Of a DNA stretch of 55,783 nucleotides, positions 23,783 to 35,693 are shown one piece after another (the stretch's first letter is position 1; every line of letters begins with the position of its first letter). The notes under the pieces were generated by a model. That model had not been told where the DNA came from and searched no databases. It was given only the letters and a program-made list of their open reading frames with translations. The DNA is taken from NCBI GenBank assembly GCA_002224055.1, contig AZLU01000259.1, positions 1 through 55,783 of the forward strand, given 5' to 3'. This stretch comes from Pezizomycotina sp. ARF18 (lineage: Eukaryota; Ascomycota). Made by a program: the position numbers and the translations under genes.

Positions 23783-26700
23783 GTGAAGATTTGTATGAAC
23801 AGCATTTTGGCGATGAAGAAAATTTCGGAAGCTGGAAGAAATTACTAAGTAGAGGGAGTTAGAAGCCTTTAATATAGATTTCTTTTCTTTTTTTTCTTTT
23901 TTTTTGGTGAAGGGAAGCTAAAATTTTTTTATTTTGGCGATAATTTTTCCCTACCAAGCATTTTTCTTTTTGCTATATTTATTTCTTTGCATTCCAACCA
24001 ACCTCCCTTGCATATAAGCTGCATAAAACAACACGACAAACTTCGCCTCGTACATATAGACTCGGGTTAATCATACAACGAGACAAACACTAACGATAGG
24101 GTAGATAGCATTAATAGATGCATTAGACGCTCTGTCCTCATACTCCTTTCTTGAATCTTGCATTAATTATCGTTATTCTGTTTCGCCATTTACGCATTAG
24201 AAGTTCTACCATTTCGGGGTGTTTCTACCCGTTGAGAGAAGTCTTCATACTTAGAGTGCAAACACTTCTATACTGGAAATAAACCCTCTACCGTCTTTTA
24301 GGCAGAGGAGAGCAACCTCCACTTTTTACTGTATATAAAGCATAGTGCGGCTTCTATTTAAGCGCAGCGCGGCGATGTAGATGAATCTGTTGCAACCTTG
24401 AACGGTTCGTATTGAGCCCGTTGGTTGAGACGCGGATCCCTCGGAGCCGGGATACGACACATATGTAAACAGTTAGTACTCGAACTACTTCAGATATATG
24501 AAGAAGTGACGATTATGAAAGATATTAGCTCTTCGTCACACGAGACCTTGTGCTCTTCAAGACGAAGAGAGAGGATAACCGCCATAGAAGCATCAAAAAA
24601 AAAAAAAAAAAAAAAAAAAAAGTCAATCGGTTCCAGGGATAGATCTACGAGTATGATATGTCAGAATATACACGCCAGATAATGCTCTTACATATTACTC
24701 TCAGCCCCAGCAAACTCGCCTATATACCACATCTACCGGAGGAGACAATTTATATGCCTTGGCTGCATCTAAAAAATCTTCACGTTTTCTCGTGAGAGCA
24801 TACGACGAGACATGTTCTAAAAATTTTAACGGTCGCGAAAAACGGCCAGGAGACGATCTATGTGAGCAATCAGCAATGTGCGATTCATATTGCTTGTGAA
24901 CATCTCGAAGTTAAAGACATGGGCCAAACAAACCGTCATATTGGTTCACGGAAACTTTTGAACCTGTTATTATAGATTGTTCCTAAGGAGTACGTAGCTG
25001 TGCCGCCGGAGGATCAAGATACGTAAATACGTTCAATGGGCTGCGAGCTCATCTATTTCAATCGTCTCTGATACTACTTTCACTTACCAACGAAGCCAGA
25101 ATACCTAACGTATTGGGAGCATACAATGTGTAAAGCCCCACAACTTATAACGTGATTTACTTGGCTAAATCCATACCTTGCAGACATTTAATTGTATGAA
25201 TATAGAGGCCCGCCGTATCAAAAAAGATTCTGTACTGGTGCGATTTTTCTCGCCAAGGTTATATACGTTGAGGTTATCTTGGATGGCAGCTACGTCCGTC
25301 CGGTATAAAACTGGTAACAGCCCAATGGGACTAATCTCATTATCACACAGGCAGAAAGATATATCGGTGCGAGATCAGGCCTCATATCTTTTTGGGTAAA
25401 GATGCGCGGTGTGAAACGAATGGAACCTATTGGATAGATGCCTCGACTGGTCGGGGCTATGGATAAAAGTTTACGTGGAGGCTCTAGGCTACAAGATACT
25501 AAGTACCAACGAACAACAGGGAGGTGGTTGTTTGGAACGCCTCTTTTCTGGAAGCCTACTGCTCTCGCATCATAGCAAAGAAGGCGTCAAGATCTTTACA
25601 TCTTGAAGAAATTTAAAGAATATTTCCGGAAAGGTATATTAGAGAGCAAGTGAAACGAAGCAATGCGAGGTTCCCGTTCTCGCCACAAGAGACACCCTCG
25701 TCGATTTCTAGCGCTATTTTTCTCCGATTGCTTGATATTCTTCTCAAAGTGGTTCGAAGCTCGTTTTGGCAACGTCGCGTTCTTAGATGGAGGTATCCAC
25801 CTACAGATTCTCTTTTTTTCATAGGACTAAATGTAGAAATCGGGTTGCTCGGATGTCGTACGGAGGATAGGTAAACAATCAACAATTCCAGGACCGTAAC
25901 TACTCAGCTCATAGACTTCGCATATTAACTCAACTTGAGCTTTAATATAGCGCAATCCAACTGATAAGTGAAAAGCTGATTAACGGTCCTCGACTCCTAG
26001 TATAGATTGAGTCGACTAACATGTTTCGTTCTGCGTAAGGTAAATATTTTCGACAGAGTTTGGAGGTATTCATATTCCTAGAATCTACAACTCTGTTTTC
26101 GGACTGGTTTATACACCTTTCATGCTAGAGAAAGACTTCCATAAACAGCAGTGAGACAAATTGCTTGGTACCTAAGTGTATCATTTCGAAGTTTTTACTG
26201 GTAGTAAAGAATATGACGAAACTACATTACCGGTGAGGAGTGATAGAGCTAATGTAGCAGAATGTTCATTGCGGAGGAAGCATAAATGTTATTAAGTTGT
26301 AGACCGAGATCTCCCGAACCGTCACGTAGCTTCCATAAAGACCTTCTCGGGGTCGTTCCTGTTTAGTTGTTCGAGATCATTACCTTAACAAAATATCTAG
26401 AAGCGACTTGAATGCGGAGTCTCTATTAAACAACAGCGAACCTGCCATAGCCACGGATTGATTCACGAATCCCTTGAACCGGCATAAGCAGGTTCACGAT
26501 AAAATTTCTCTTTGCAAGTCACCGTTGACCAATAATAAATTTTTAAAATGAAAATGATGCTGAAGCCTGGCTAGTACACACATCGGCGATAGAGCGTCTA
26601 GGCTGAATGGGACTGGAATCATAGTCGTTTGGACGAGTTTCGAATTTCGCGAAATTGAGTCTGTGTCTCGGAGATCAAATACCTTCGATAATGACTGAGT

Positions 26701-29229
26701 TCGGGGAAGGAGGGTGCAGATATACTGCCTGGCTTGCGAGGACATTCTGGAAGACCGAGAATATTTTCTATTTTTCAGTTATTATCAGACTACGCGGCAA
26801 AGAATAACTTAGCATGGAGCCGCCCGGCGCGTATGATCACGATGGGCTGTGTCGAGGAACATTGCCGTGCCATATATCCCAAGGAAGTTCGCCTTATGGT
26901 ATCCCTGAGCCCATCCGATAAGTAGATGAAAATAGTGGAGGGAAAGTCTATGGTATATTGGACAGTAAATAAATTGCAGTTCTCTAAGAGTACACACGCC
27001 TAGCTTATAGAAAGTTAACACTTTGTTTAGGGCTCCGTAATGAGCGAGCTTGCGCCATAGATCGCCGAATTTCAGCCCCGTATCACGAAAAAAATGTAAA
27101 TATTCTTAAGTCCCTCTTTACCTGGCGCAAGATACCAACGAGATGTTATCTAGTCACGACGGCCATAATCTATAAGCGAGTATGATGTAGATCTGTGCAA
27201 ACTCTGGATGCGATAGGTGCTTACCTTTTTGAGATGATGCGGTAAAGTGAGGAATGAAAATTAGCTTTACGGATTACGGCTGGAACTGCAGGCAGCATAT
27301 GGTGTCATGAATGGATTATACCCACGAGGAGGGATAGAACGATCTCGTGAGTCTTTGAATACCATTGGTATTCATAACGATAATAGGCACGACAGTTCAC
27401 GTACTCTCGATTGAAGAAATCCTCAACCAAGATAAAGTGCTTCAATTTATGAAAGTCATCGAGTAACTAAAAGTGGCCTGATGGCTTTACATACTAGATG
27501 CAAGAGCGAGGGGCGTTGGAATTGTAGCAGATTTGGAATCCTCTTGAGGAGAAACCGAGATACTATTCAAACGAACTCGGCGGTCGTTATGAAGAAAGGA
27601 CAGGAGTTTATGGCTTTCTTACGCGTATACGTTCGGGAATTTTAAACAGCTTCGCTTGTATACTCTAATTCTCTTGAACTTCGCTTAAGAGTATTCTTCT
27701 AGTGCATACTAGCTCGATTAAAACCGCGCACGTACATAGCACAATAGCAAAAGTAAGGCTCTGGTAGTTTCAAGACCTCGCCTGCGTAACTCTCATCGAT
27801 GCATCATATCGTCTCACCTTCAGAGACTAAGGTAGAAAGATGACATAATGAGTTGTATCACCAGCAATGTGGCTTCCGCCATATATGAAATCAATATAAA
27901 TCCTGCAGGGGTCAAGTTCGATAACGCCGGGTTGAATACTAAGAAGAATCATCTAGCTGTCCAACCATTGCGGATAATCAACAAGCAACGCCTGGTAATT
28001 TTCTGGAGGGTCATCGAAGATAACGATACTGGACTTAATTTACAATATCCTACTCAGGAAACCTTATGACCTATTAATCTAAATTGAAATTTGATGAAGA
28101 AACTGTTTAGAGATAGCGAAGTGTTTCTGGCAAATAATAGCCATCGAGGTTCCTCCTGTAAACCATTCAATTGTGAGATTCCGACGCTAAAACAAAATTT
28201 AAAGCACGTGATTTGATAAACGTTACGGTATTGTTCTTCTGTATATGTATATAGTACTAAAGCTTCAAGCAAGATGTATCTGAGACAATGTAGCAGCTGC
28301 GAAACTGCTTTCTCGTAAGGTTGCGATACCTCACCTCACCACGACAACGGGTATACTTTCTTCGCTATCAGGCAAGCATTGAACACCTAACACGTGTGCC
28401 TGGAGGGTCCGGAGGCGGTCGACTATTGAACTTCTGAAGTGCAAAAAACTAGAGACTATGGATACGAAAGCCGTCAAGCAACGGACACGATAACTACGTT
28501 GCGTAGCAACGCCGTTCGACGCGGATTTGTTTCTTCCTCACATAGCTAGATCCTCGACAGAAATCGGTTTAGTTACCCTCAGAGAGGACTGTCGAGATTA
28601 TATTCGGCAATTCAAGGTGTCTGAATGGATATTTGAAATCCCGGGATGATGCTCGACGAGCGAAAAACTTATAGATTCTGAACAACAAACGACGAAGACC
28701 AGATACTCTTCTTATTCAGTTGCTGTACTGATGCGCATACGCATATGTATAGAAATGCCACCTGCAACTCTCTGGCGCTATGTATTAGTAAAACTAATCC
28801 TCAAAATTCTCGTATTTCTCTAGATGTACGCGAAGTCCAGAACCCATTACATAGAACGTATCTACGTATTTACCAATTTCAAATCTGCGCAAACTTTGAT
28901 CATTTTATAATGCGGTTTAAGCATGAGAAGGGATTTGAGGGAGTAAGGACGAGCGCAGGGATAATCTTTGCGCTTGGATTAGAGGCAAATGTGTACCTAA
29001 GAAAATAATTTAGATACCATTTAGATAAAGAATAAGATGAATGAACTATACTGAAGCTGATTCAATCTTGATTAATTCCGTGTGCCTTTTTCTGCTGTGT
29101 TGTATTTGAATCGCTAACATTCCAGTTTCCTAAGAGTATAGACGGAGTCTTGGGAGTGCTCACGATAAAATTATGAATGATTCTGATGTATTATTTGGAA
29201 ACTTGGAGTAAGGTTGGCGCACTCCGCTG
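23783..29229. other. Left half of a 10-kb gene desert
   Basis: No coding signal was found on either strand. Composition is moderate, not the extreme A/T of the islands at the left end, and stop codons are dense in all frames. An A27 run lies at 24595-24621. Around 29050-29110 a segment (GCCTTTTTCTG..TTTGAATC) resembles one part of the 183-bp repeat further right, so degraded copies may extend into this stretch. I could not follow the period with confidence before about 29.2 kb. Confidence 0.5.
24595..24621. repeat. A27 homopolymer
   Basis: Twenty-seven consecutive A at the left end of the gene desert. Confidence 0.9.
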
Positions 29230-32200
29230 GTCACCCAATTTCCACTCGGGCGCGAGTGGTAAAAAAACTTCACTAGTTTGAATGAAATAAACTGAATGAA
29301 CGCTCTTGAGGGATAGGAGCAGGTTTAAGCGTTGGTGAGGTAATTCGTGATAATTGATCTGGGGTTTGAATTTGTGCCATACCATACTAAGGAACAAAAA
29401 TAAGACCAACTCTGGACCCCTCAAAACATATAGCTACAGTGCAGCGTGCATATGGTTGAATGCGCGTACCTATGGAGGTTCCAAGTATATTCGTCTCTTC
29501 TTGTAGGGCTATACTTAAATCCGCTCTGAAACTTAAGTTATCAGGCCTCGTGGCCGACGTTAACGAACTGTGACCCGACGGGTTCATGACGTGAATAGGA
29601 TGCCCCAAGCTACGCAATCGGAATATATTAACCTCAATTCCAATATTAGGAAGCAGCATGACTTTACATAATAACATTGGAATGTTATGGTGTTGACTTT
29701 TAATCCACCTCAAGTACAGTATCGTGATACGCTAAGCACCGAACTAATTCTCAAGGAAATCTGGATTACCCTCACAATAGATCACCTCAACCTAGAACAC
29801 AGGAAGTCAAAGACTGTACAATTCGAATCAGCGTCTCAAGGGGCTTTCAATGAATGTTCAATTCTCTCGTACCATTGGTGTTAGATCCCTCCTCAAGCTA
29901 GGTTGATGCTTTTTCAAAACCGTTGATTGACGCATTTAACGGACAAGACCTCTTTACTTGAGTAGCACCTTAAGAGCAGCCCCAATCTATGCACCAATAA
30001 AAAAGAATAGCATTTTTCCAAGCAGCTGATCGATAGCTTTTGAGGTATATAAGATTTTATTCTGGTTTGAATTTATGATCCTCCCTAACTTAGAGGAAAA
30101 TGTTTCCAATCGGATGCTGTAGTATTGACGAAGATAATCTATTCAAGCTTGTACGGGTTATCCCAACCCATACTCCAATGAAAAAGAATGATATCACTCA
30201 AAGCCAGGATTCAAGGCCTTTTGAAAGGTGTATTCTAGACGTTCCCGCAGTAGGTCTTGATCTACCGTTAGCGCTGCCTATCGGGAGATTCATAAGAAAC
30301 TCGGCAAACAAATCGAGTAGCATTTGATCATACACCCTCGATACCTCAACCCCATTACCGCAGGAGAAAAACAATAATAGATAAACCAGCGTACACGGCG
30401 CTTTTTAGCGGTACTATTTTCTTGCGTTGGTGATGAGGCTTGATCTACCGCTGACGCTGATATTGAACGTTATTGTTGTTGCTCGGCAGACTCGGCTCTG
30501 AAAATTCAAAACTTCTGAAATACGGGTTTCCCTATCCACGCAACGAAGCTAAAAGCTCAATAACATTTAAACGGCCTATTGTAGTTTTATCTATTTAGAC
30601 GTTTTTTACTCTAGTAACAGTACTTAAAGCCACCCGAAATTTCGTCATTTCGAATTTTAAGACCTGACGCCGTCAACGAAATTTAATTTTTGAACACTGC
30701 ATTTGAGTTACTCTTAAGTCCCCTCACCAACGTAAACTATTGATGAAATTCGACACCCCTGGGTTTAGTGTTTTGAGCTATGTAGCTAGTTTGCTGTGGT
30801 GAAGAGTTTTGATCTGCCGCATTGAGCTGGTGAACGGCTTTTCTCAGAACTCGGTATGATCGGTGCAAAATGTCACCACCTTCAAATATGACTCTTCCCA
30901 ACTCCCTTCTACTGGGATAAGCAATATGCTGCTCAGTGCGCTTTAGCAAGGAGAATGGAAGACTTGTTTCTTGAGCTTCAGCGTTGGCTTTAATCCATCC
31001 AATATTTCAAGATTTCGAGTTTAAAAATCGCGAACTAATATGAACGAGGAGAATTCACAAGGAACAGTACCAAGTTGTCCCAACCTATCTCTTAGAGCGC
31101 TGGAGAAACAAAACTCGACGTAGCTCGATGAGGCGATTAAGACTACGTAGCTTTTTCCCCGTTACACTCAGTTTTAATCCACTCGTAATCCTAGTGTTTC
31201 ATTTCAAGTTCGTCAATTTACTGTGCGAGATCAGATCTATAATTCCATAACAGAAGGCATCCCATAGTACTTTCTCGGGTAAAAGAGCTTATAGGCTCTG
31301 AAGTTGCATAGCTAGGCGAGAAGAATATGCGGTTTTTATTCTCTAATGCTAATATTCGATCCACGTTAAGAAGTAGCTGCAGTGTTTCAAGATTTGTCCA
31401 CACCGAAAACATCAGGAAATGATAAGGTGATGGATTATCTGCATCCCAACCTACCTCTCTAGAAGAAAGCAAATAGACTACTTGAAGCAGCCATATAAGG
31501 GGAATAGAATTTTATAGTTCTTATATTACAGAGCTGGGTATAGGTCCACTCCAAATACTCGATTTTCAAGTTGAGAATTTGCCAATAAATACAAAAAAGT
31601 TTCAACAGCAGCTGATGGGTTATTGGCACCCCAACCTACCTCTTTGGAAGACATGGACATGTTATCTAAAACAGGGCTATGTGGAGAATAGAAATTTATA
31701 GTTTTATATCTCAGAATGGGGTATAGATCCAGCCCAAATACTCTATCTCACTTGAGAAATTGTCAGTAGTTCACAACCAGCTTTCAATAAGAGCTGGTGG
31801 GTCACTGTCATCTCAACCTAACTCTTCTTGTGATGGGGAGCACGCCACTGAATGCAGTCTGATAAGGGGAATTGAATGATGTAGCTCTAATACTACGGAG
31901 GTAAATTTAGATCCACTTGAAATCGCGTGTTTTAGGTTTTAAAAATCGTCGACGGCGATGAGAATATCAAAGAGAAGTTGAAGAATATAGCATCCGAAAG
32001 TAGCTCCCCAGAAGACTAGAACGATAATTTTCAGAGCAGGGCTAGTGAGGGTTTGGGGAAATATACTTTTAGCTAGTCATGGGGGACTTGATCTACTTCC
32101 AAATAGCCATTTTCAAATTTACTAGATCGCGGACATTGGTTGACGAAGTTCGCTTCTACAGTCAAGGAACAAGGGTCTCAATTCACCTCTGTAAAGCTTA

Positions 32201-34080
32201 AAAAGCATACCATTGATAACAGCTAGCCCTAATACATTGCCTAGTATTTAATTTTAATTGATACTTCGTAGTGTTAGTCTCCTTCAAACTTGTCATGTGC
32301 CAGGATTCAAGTTCGTCCATCGGAAGTAGGACCTCGGCCTGAGACCTTGAAAAACGAAGCAGGCAAACCCACATCTACCGAAGCCAACCTCTACACGATT
32401 CAATCCAGGACCATTCCCGAGTAGGATTCTGTTGTTTTCATTTCACTGTATTCACATGTAATCCATCTTATATTTCCTAGGCCAGTCTTTTAAAAACGTG
32501 GTTTAATAGAACATTAAGAATCTTACAACCTCGAGTACATGATAGCCCAACTATACCCCTCCAGCATAAGAAACCAATTTTCCAATCCGGCTCACTGGCC
32601 CGATTTCGGTTTTATGGCTCTTTTCCCGTGGGTTTGAGATACAATCCTCTTCAAATCAAGAGGTTTGAAATCCAAACTGGTCAGTGAGAAGCGTGACCTT
32701 GATTTGTATCACTTCCTAAAAATGATGCTTAACCCCATCTACAGAGCATGAAAAGATTAAATTCCTACCCAAGTCGGAGCCCTGATTGAGATTCTGCGAT
32801 GTTTAGATCGTGATTATGGTTTATGATCCACGCTAAACTCATAATAATCGTGAAACTGTTGAAACAACTTGGCGCGAATAATCCCCAAACATGTTAACTC
32901 AACCCCGTATTAAAAGACATAAACTTATACCATTCGATCCAGCTCTGAGAGCTACGTACGATTTTGTGAATGGTATTTACTGGTATTAGTTACCCCTCCA
33001 CCGCAAATCCTTATCTGCTCGTTTAAGGGTAAAAGAGATTTGTTATTGGAAGTAATTTGAAGTCCTGGGTGAGATTATACTGCTTTTAGTGTATGACTAA
33101 GGTAGTTGGTCCACCATCAGCTCCCGTCTTCTCAAATTGAAAATCGTACATTGGCGAACAATCTCGTCCTGAGATCTCAGGAAAAGTGGCTGCCCAGCCA
33201 ACGAATGGAAAACGCAATAGCTACATAACCCAATCCAGCTAGTTGCTCTGAGCTAGAATTTATGAATTTTATCGCGTGATGTCTATATTTCATCCACCTC
33301 GAACCACCTGGTCGTCCAATTTAAACCTTTCCCATAAACCGAAACATAAAACTACAATCTGAAGAAATGGAGTAGCTCAACATATAACCGCAAGGGATGA
33401 GCTTCGTATCATTCAATTCAGATTGCAAAGCTGGATAAGATTTTGTGGACCTTTTTCTGTGGTTTGGGTACTTAATCTACACCAGAGTGCTTGTGTATGG
33501 TTTTGGACTCGTCAACGACGGAGACTATCTGAATTTGCGATTATACAAATATGAGGAAACCCATTACACCTCCCCAGAACACGAGATGCGTGCCATTTGA
33601 ACCGCCTCCATATTGGGAACAACATTATAGGATTTTTACGTTGTGCTTTTGATTTTGAATCCACCGTGAAGTCTTAATCTTAGTTTTTGAACTCGTTCGC
33701 GGTTTCGTCCCTGGATATGTGTTCTCTAGTGGGTTGAGATAGCCCAACATACCTCTACCGAGCCCAAAACGCGTACTAATTAAATCAGCACTCTAGTGAG
33801 AGTCGGAATCCGATCTTTTTTTTCTTTCAGCTCTGACTTTCGATCCACAGTAATGCTATAGTCATCGTTTTCCAGACTCGGTAGGTATGGGAATCTAACC
33901 CAAAAATGAACAGCGAGAAACATGGTGTCCTAACATATCCCCCTTTCCGGAACAACCAGGCCATTTTAAAAGTCACGAGCAGGTCGTCTAATGCTCTGAG
34001 GGTACTAAATGCATCCAATTCATAGATTACATGGATAAAGGTGAAGAAGAAATTTCCAATGTTGCTTTTGATTTTTGTTA
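29230..34080 (+). repeat. Diverged tandem satellite array, period about 183 bp, some 26 units
   Basis: Two anchor blocks recur in fixed order. Block A resembles CCCAACCTACCTCT; block B, 95-99 bp later, resembles GATCCACYTCAAAT and is followed by a run like ATTTTCAAATTTGAAA then GTCAACGG. Block B occurs near 29518, 29702, 29884, 30077, 30259, 30442, 30627, 30811, 30992, 31176, 31358, 31543, 31726, 31910, 32090, 32276, 32460, 32643, 32825, 33109, 33291, 33474, 33658 and 33842. Spacings are 180-193, mostly 182-185, with one 284-bp step that contains a partial extra unit. Block A is clear at 29981, 30162, 30345, 30897, 31079, 31445, 31630, 31812, 32546, 33743 and 33929. Units differ by many substitutions and small indels and no frame stays open, so this is not a coding repeat. 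The array stops abruptly near 34076 inside a unit, about 150 bp past the end of the reductase gene. Confidence 0.82.
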
Positions 34081-34229
34081 ACGCCGCGCATACGCGCCTC
34101 CGTGCTGGTTACACACGCATGTAGCGACGGCCTGTTTGCTCTTGAGCGCCGGTTGTAACAAAACCGCAAATCGCTAATATAATCTATCTTACAAGAGTTT
34201 TCTTTCTTTCTTTTTTTTTTTCTCTCTAT

Positions 34230-35588
34230 TTACGCAACCCTCCTAATCTCCCTCGGCCTATTATAAATAGGATAAGCATCCGGCGTATTATCCAAAATAC
34301 CCTCAATCTCCTCCATAACCTCCTTCGTCAGCTTCGGCAGAACCTCCAGCGCCTTGACATTAGCACGGACCTGCTCCGGCTTCGTCGCACCCAGAATTAC
34401 CGTGCTAACATTCTCATTCTTCACGCACCACGCCAGCGCTAAAGTCGCCATCGTAGTATCCAGCTTCTTCGCGATGTCGGTGAGCTTCCTGATCTTCTCG
34501 ATCTTGGCTTTACCCTCCGGCGATTCTAGCTCCTTGATGGTATCGGAGAACATCGCCTTGTTTGTTTGCAGGCGGGAGTTCTCGGGGATGCCGTCGTTGT
34601 ATTTACCAGTCAGGATACCACCGGCGAGCGGTGACCAGATTGTCGTGCCGTAGCCGAATTGCTTGAAGAGGGGAGGTATTCGACCTCGAAGCGTCGCGGT
34701 GGAGCATGTTGTACTGCGGTTGGTCTGCGATCGGTGCGATCCTATAAAGTAAAAAATCTACTGTCAGTATGAAAGAAACCTATAAAACGATGTCAACTGG
34801 ACACCTTACAAGTTGTACTTCTCCGCAATAAGCGTAGCCTCCGTAATCTGCGCCGCGCTCACTCCGACGTTCCCCAGTAGTACGCTAGATTGAGATCGCG
34901 GATGACCTGCGTGAAACCCTCGACGATCTCCCTCATCGGCGTGGCGTTGTCGTGACGGTGTGCCATGACTATGTCGACGTAGTCCAGCCGCAGCCTCTTC
35001 AAGCTGGCCTTCAGCCCCTCGACGACGTGCTTGCGCGATAGTCCCCGCCCGTTGGGTTCCTTCGAGCCGGTACCAAAGAAGATTTTCGTGGAGATGACGT
35101 ATTCCTCGCGCGGCCAGTCGAGCTCTTTTAGGGCGTTGCCCATTTCGATTTCGATTGGCCGTTGGCGTAGATTTCGGCGGTGTCGAAGTAGTTGATACTA
35201 CATGATTGTAAGAAAGTTTGTTAGCCAGTGTTGTCCACAAGAAGGTTTAGGATCGATTGGAGATTAAGAGGTGCGATTACCCATTTTCCCAAGCCGTCTT
35301 CATGCATTCGACGACGGGGTTACCCTTAACCGTACCGCCGTACGTGAGCCAGCCACCCAAACTGAAGACCGAAACCTTAAGACCAGAGGGCCCCAGGTGG
35401 CGGTAGATCATGTTCCCGGGGTTGAAAGTGTGGCGGGGTGAGAGTTCGGACGACATCTTGCGAGATTGAAAGTAGTTTAAACTCAATGGAAGCCTTCCGG
35501 ATGATGTCAACGTATCCTGCGATAGTCTGAGACGTGAGTGTAGTAGCTGCCGTGTAATTGTGGGAATAAGTTTGTTGTAGCTTGCCAT
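34230..35588 (-). CDS. Aldo-keto reductase, K+ channel beta-subunit-like (AKR6 type), three exons, frame-broken
   Basis: NADPH-dependent aldo-keto reductase of the voltage-gated K+ channel beta-subunit-like group; fungal members reduce aldehydes or ketones in the cytosol. The body begins [19 protein letters not shown]; catalytic residues are seen as [12 protein letters not shown] (Asp, Tyr), [12 protein letters not shown] (Lys) and [11 protein letters not shown] (His). Then come [46 protein letters not shown] and the cofactor-binding [15 protein letters not shown]. Introns with GT..AG ends lie at 35198-35280 and 34742-34809; the stop is at 34230. One base is missing in each of GQS/EIEMG (near 35150), SE/WSAA (near 34856), and two near 34690. 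The open frame begins at ATG 35588 with [20 protein letters not shown], a basic Ser-rich stretch that could be a mitochondrial presequence; MSSELSPRH at 35456 would give the cytosolic form. Confidence 0.9.
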
Positions 35589-35625
35589 TTGGAAGGAGGA
35601 GAAATAGTGAGGGGTAAATTGTTGC

Positions 35626-35652
35626 TTTTATATAGAGAAGCTTCCTTCCTTC

Positions 35653-35683
<31 letters not shown>

Positions 35684-35693
35684 TTTTTTTTTT
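35626..35693 (-). promoter_or_regulatory. TATA box and CT/GA microsatellite upstream of the reductase
   Basis: On the minus strand TATATAAAA lies at 35634-35626, about 40 bp before ATG 35588. Directly upstream, 35641-35693 is a TTCC then TTTC microsatellite ending in a T run. The short distance to ATG 35588 means that transcripts starting downstream of this ATG could use the inner start at 35456. Confidence 0.55.

Noticed and set aside
29230-34080. CRISPR-like array or coding repeat (183 is 61 codons)
   Set aside because: No short identical repeats with unique spacers, and indels between units break any frame.
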